Source: a bacterium (GTDB taxonomy: Bacteria; Patescibacteriota; Gracilibacteria; UM-FILTER-43-11). From it: DNA of 8,527 bases. Below are positions 6,537 to 8,527 of the stretch, piece after piece. Position numbers and translations under genes: made by a program. The notes under the pieces are model-generated. The model was not told where the DNA came from. It worked only from the letters and a program-made list of their open reading frames with translations, and did no database searches. The first letter of the stretch is position 1. Each line of letters starts with the position of its first letter. The stretch lies in NCBI GenBank assembly GCA_030426875.1, contig JAUHXI010000054.1:1-8527 (forward strand), written 5' to 3'.

Positions 6537-6564
6537 AAAATTTAGAACTTAAAATTTAAAACTG
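6537..6564 (+). repeat. Tandem 14-bp repeat (element C) running into the rmlB start codon
   Basis: AAAATTTAGAACTT (6537-6550) is followed directly by AAAATTTAAAACTG (6551-6564), matching at 12 of 14 positions. Each unit again splits into 7-base halves starting with AAAATTT. The last three bases of the second unit are the proposed CTG start of rmlB. Unlike elements A and B, no inverted partner is seen nearby. Confidence 0.6.
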
Positions 6565-7524
6565 AAATTACTTGTCACCGGAGGCGCGGGCTTCATTGGC
6601 TCGCACTTCATTCGTCACATGCTCGGAAAATACCCCGACTACCAGATCATCAACCTGGACAAACTGACCTATGCTGGTAATTTAGAAAATTGCAACGATT
6701 ACTCCCAAAATCAAAATTACGAATTTTTTGAAGGCGATATCTCAGACCGAAAATTAGTCGATGAGTTGGCTAGCGAAGTCGATTTCATCCTCAATTTTGC
6801 CGCCGAAACCCATGTGGACAACAGCATCGAAGACTCCGCAGAATTCATTCAAACCAATGTCGTTGGCACGCAAGTCCTCCTTGAAGCCGCCAAAAAACAT
6901 AAACATAAAAAATACCTCCAAATTTCAACTGATGAGGTTTATGGAGATCTAAAAGAAGGTCATTTTACCGAAGAATCCATTCTTAAGCCCAGCTCCCCTT
7001 ACAGCGCCAGTAAAGCTGGAGGAGATTTACTCTGCCTGGCCTATCGCCGCACCTACGACATGCCCATCATGATCACCCGCTGCTCCAACAACTACGGCAC
7101 CCATCAATTCCCTGAAAAAATCATTCCCTTCTTCATCCAAAAATTAATAAAAGGCGAAAAAGTGCCTGTCTACGGGGATGGTTCTAACATCCGTGACTGG
7201 CTTCATGTGACAGACCATTGTCGAGCTGTCGATCTAGTGCTCCACAAAGGAAGATTGGGAGAGGTTTATAACATTGGAGCCAGCAACGAACGCCCTAACT
7301 TAGAAATCACCAAAAAACTCCTCAAAGTCCTCGATTTACCTGAAGATCGGATTGAATTTGTGACTGACAGGCCTGGTCATGACATCCGCTATGCCATTGA
7401 TGCGTCCAAAATTAAAAGTGAATTGGGTTGGGTCCCGCAAGTTGATTTTGAGGAGGGGTTTGAGGAGATGGTAAAATGGTATGTGATGGAAGGGGAAAGG
7501 GGGCTTATGAACAAGGGGTCATGA
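6562..7524 (+). CDS. rmlB: dTDP-glucose 4,6-dehydratase, apparently with a CTG start
   Basis: An extended short-chain dehydrogenase of 320 residues that converts dTDP-glucose to dTDP-4-keto-6-deoxyglucose, the second step towards dTDP-rhamnose and other deoxysugars. The NAD-binding motif TGGAGFIG is at 6-13. The catalytic residues T123-D124-E125 (in STDEVYGD) and Y147/K151 (in PYSASK) are present, as is the typical RCSNNYG...QFPEKIIPFF...VYGDG..IRDWL substrate region. The first in-frame ATG (6619) would delete the whole nucleotide-binding motif, so the real start is upstream. Between the in-frame TAA at 6550-6552 and the motif, the only plausible initiator is CTG 6562, giving the canonical (M)KLLVTGGAGFIG. 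No Shine-Dalgarno is present. The TGA stop lies at the centre of a perfect palindrome. rmlA, rmlC and rmlD are not in the window; glmS follows 54 bp later, possibly in one operon. Confidence 0.95.
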   Translation: MKLLVTGGAGFIGSHFIRHMLGKYPDYQIINLDKLTYAGNLENCNDYSQNQNYEFFEGDISDRKLVDELASEVDFILNFAAETHVDNSIEDSAEFIQTNVVGTQVLLEAAKKHKHKKYLQISTDEVYGDLKEGHFTEESILKPSSPYSASKAGGDLLCLAYRRTYDMPIMITRCSNNYGTHQFPEKIIPFFIQKLIKGEKVPVYGDGSNIRDWLHVTDHCRAVDLVLHKGRLGEVYNIGASNERPNLEITKKLLKVLDLPEDRIEFVTDRPGHDIRYAIDASKIKSELGWVPQVDFEEGFEEMVKWYVMEGERGLMNKGS

Positions 7525-7532
7525 CCCCTTGT
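7511..7532. repeat. Perfect 22-bp palindrome over the rmlB stop codon
   Basis: The 22 bases read identically on both strands (half-site ACAAGGGGTCA), with TCATGA at the centre supplying the TGA stop. As RNA it forms a 9-bp stem with a CAUG loop. No T-run follows, so it is not a standard terminator. Directly downstream, 7532-7549 contains GGGCTCAGTCGAAGC, which resembles the (C)TGAG...AGTCGAAG core of palindromic intergenic repeats seen in many bacterial genomes. The region may be a worn copy of such an element (recognition from memory, unverified). Confidence 0.75.
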
Positions 7533-7578
7533 CTGGGCTCAGTCGAAGCAAGAAAAGAACAATATAACTAAAAAATTT

Positions 7579-8527
7579 ATGTGTGGAATCTTTGGTTACA
7601 TCGGCAAGCGTGATAATGCGCTAGAATTAGCCGTAAAAGGACTAGAAAAATTAGAATACCGTGGCTACGACTCATGGGGGGTGGCGACTGATTTAGGGGG
7701 TGAGATTTTAGTCGAAAAAAAAGTGGGGAAAATTTCAACCGCCAAAACCGACGACTTGATCCAAAAGAAATCCAGTATTTCGATCGGCCACACGCGTTGG
7801 GCTACCCATGGTGGCGTGACGGATGTTAACGCTCATCCTCATTTTTCTAGCGATAAAACGGTAGCGGTTGTTCACAATGGGATCATTGAAAATTATGCAG
7901 AAATAAGGGATGAGCTAGGGCGGGAAAACTTTGTTTCTGATACGGATACTGAGGTTATTCCCCAGCTGATTTCTAAATACCGTAGTGATGGTCTCAGTTT
8001 TAAGGAGGCTGTTTTGAAGGCGACTCGACGATTTAAGGGGCGTTATGCCTTGGTGGCCCTCAATGTGAATGAAAATTATCTCATTGCTGCTCGCCGTGGG
8101 TCTCCATTGATTGTTGGAGTGGGGGACGGGGAGTATTTTTTAGCTTCCGATATCCCCGCTTTTTTAGATTACACTCAAGATGTGAATTATTTGGATGATG
8201 ATGAGATGGTGATTTTGAACGATCGGGTGGAATTTTTTAACATTGACACGGGTGAGCCGGTTCAAAAGCGACTCATCAACATTGATTGGCAAGCTGAAGC
8301 AGTGGACAAAGGAGAATATGACCACTTTATGCTCAAAGAGATCATGGAGCAAAAAGAGACCATTCATCGAGCGATCAATCAGGACCCCGATGACATCATG
8401 CACATTGCTCAAACCATCAAAAATGCCAAAGGGACCTTCCTTTCGGGTTGTGGAACGGCAGGTAAAGTTTGTATGGCGGGGGAGTATTTTTTCTCCATCA
8501 TTGCCGAGCGACATGTCAACTTTGCCC
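7579..8527 (+). CDS. glmS: Glutamine--fructose-6-phosphate aminotransferase (isomerizing), C-terminal part beyond window
   Basis: The 316 visible codons cover the whole glutaminase domain and the start of the first sugar isomerase (SIS) domain; the full protein is usually about 600 residues. The enzyme makes glucosamine-6-phosphate from fructose-6-phosphate and glutamine, the entry to UDP-GlcNAc for peptidoglycan and glycans. The N-terminus MCGIFGYIG exposes the nucleophile Cys2 after Met removal. Other motifs are EYRGYDSWGVA, GHTRWATHG, HNGIIENY, SDTDTEV and RGSPLIVG. The phosphate-binding loop of the SIS domain appears as SGCGTAGK. The W in YDSWG, where E. coli GlmS has A, is a variant rather than a defect. 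The ATG at 7579 is fixed by the obligatory Met-Cys; it has no Shine-Dalgarno. The frame is the same as rmlB and is separated from it only by the rmlB TGA. No glmS ribozyme-like leader fits in the 54-bp gap. Confidence 0.97.
   Translation, partial: MCGIFGYIGKRDNALELAVKGLEKLEYRGYDSWGVATDLGGEILVEKKVGKISTAKTDDLIQKKSSISIGHTRWATHGGVTDVNAHPHFSSDKTVAVVHNGIIENYAEIRDELGRENFVSDTDTEVIPQLISKYRSDGLSFKEAVLKATRRFKGRYALVALNVNENYLIAARRGSPLIVGVGDGEYFLASDIPAFLDYTQDVNYLDDDEMVILNDRVEFFNIDTGEPVQKRLINIDWQAEAVDKGEYDHFMLKEIMEQKETIHRAINQDPDDIMHIAQTIKNAKGTFLSGCGTAGKVCMAGEYFFSIIAERHVNFA

Noticed and set aside
7525..7578. glmS ribozyme or riboswitch upstream of glmS
   Set aside because: The gap is only 54 bp and holds a repeat remnant; there is no room for or trace of the ribozyme core.
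8164..8514. Minus-strand 116-codon frame at the right end
   Set aside because: It is antisense to glmS, which is unmistakable in the other direction.

Overview
The window carries seven protein genes and no RNA gene, CRISPR array or insertion sequence that I can see. It looks like a chromosomal stretch of a moderately AT-rich bacterium. UGA is an ordinary stop (rmlB ends with it, and no gene has an in-frame UGA). Almost no start codon has a Shine-Dalgarno sequence, and the intergenic spaces hold short-period and palindromic repeats. These traits fit an uncultivated lineage such as Patescibacteria/CPR (for example Peregrinibacteria), but nothing here proves the taxonomy, so treat it as a weak guess.

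Layout: (1) 1-1559, minus: a Wzx/MATE-type polysaccharide flippase cut by the left edge. (2) 1560-1805: a divergent intergenic region with a repeat-built palindrome and a strong sigma70-type promoter. (3) 1806-2798, plus: a secreted or membrane-anchored HExxH metallopeptidase. (4) 2797-2972: a second repeat-built palindrome, then a bidirectional terminator shared with the convergent HU gene. (5) 2987-3262, minus: an HU-family DNA-binding protein with its own promoter. (6) 3511-6363, minus: a two-gene unit with an ECF-type sigma factor followed 27 bp later by a 754-residue single-pass membrane protein. That protein has a short cytosolic N-terminus and two extracytoplasmic M23 (LytM) peptidase domains. 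(7) 6364-6561: a divergent intergenic region with a near-perfect 23-bp-stem hairpin. (8) 6562-7524, plus: rmlB (dTDP-glucose 4,6-dehydratase), apparently starting at CTG. (9) 7579 to the right edge, plus: glmS (glucosamine-6-phosphate synthase), partial.

Most of the region concerns the cell envelope. GlmS feeds UDP-GlcNAc synthesis, RmlB makes deoxysugar nucleotides, the flippase exports lipid-linked glycans, and the M23 protein and the HExxH peptidase act outside the membrane. The most interesting unit is the sigma factor / M23 protein pair. Its gene order and topology are those of an ECF sigma factor and its transmembrane anti-sigma factor, but the extracytoplasmic part is a peptidoglycan hydrolase. 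This suggests direct coupling of cell-wall state to transcription (inference). A second theme is the placement of repeats exactly at gene boundaries: next to the flippase start, in the metallopeptidase stop, in the rmlB start and over the rmlB stop.
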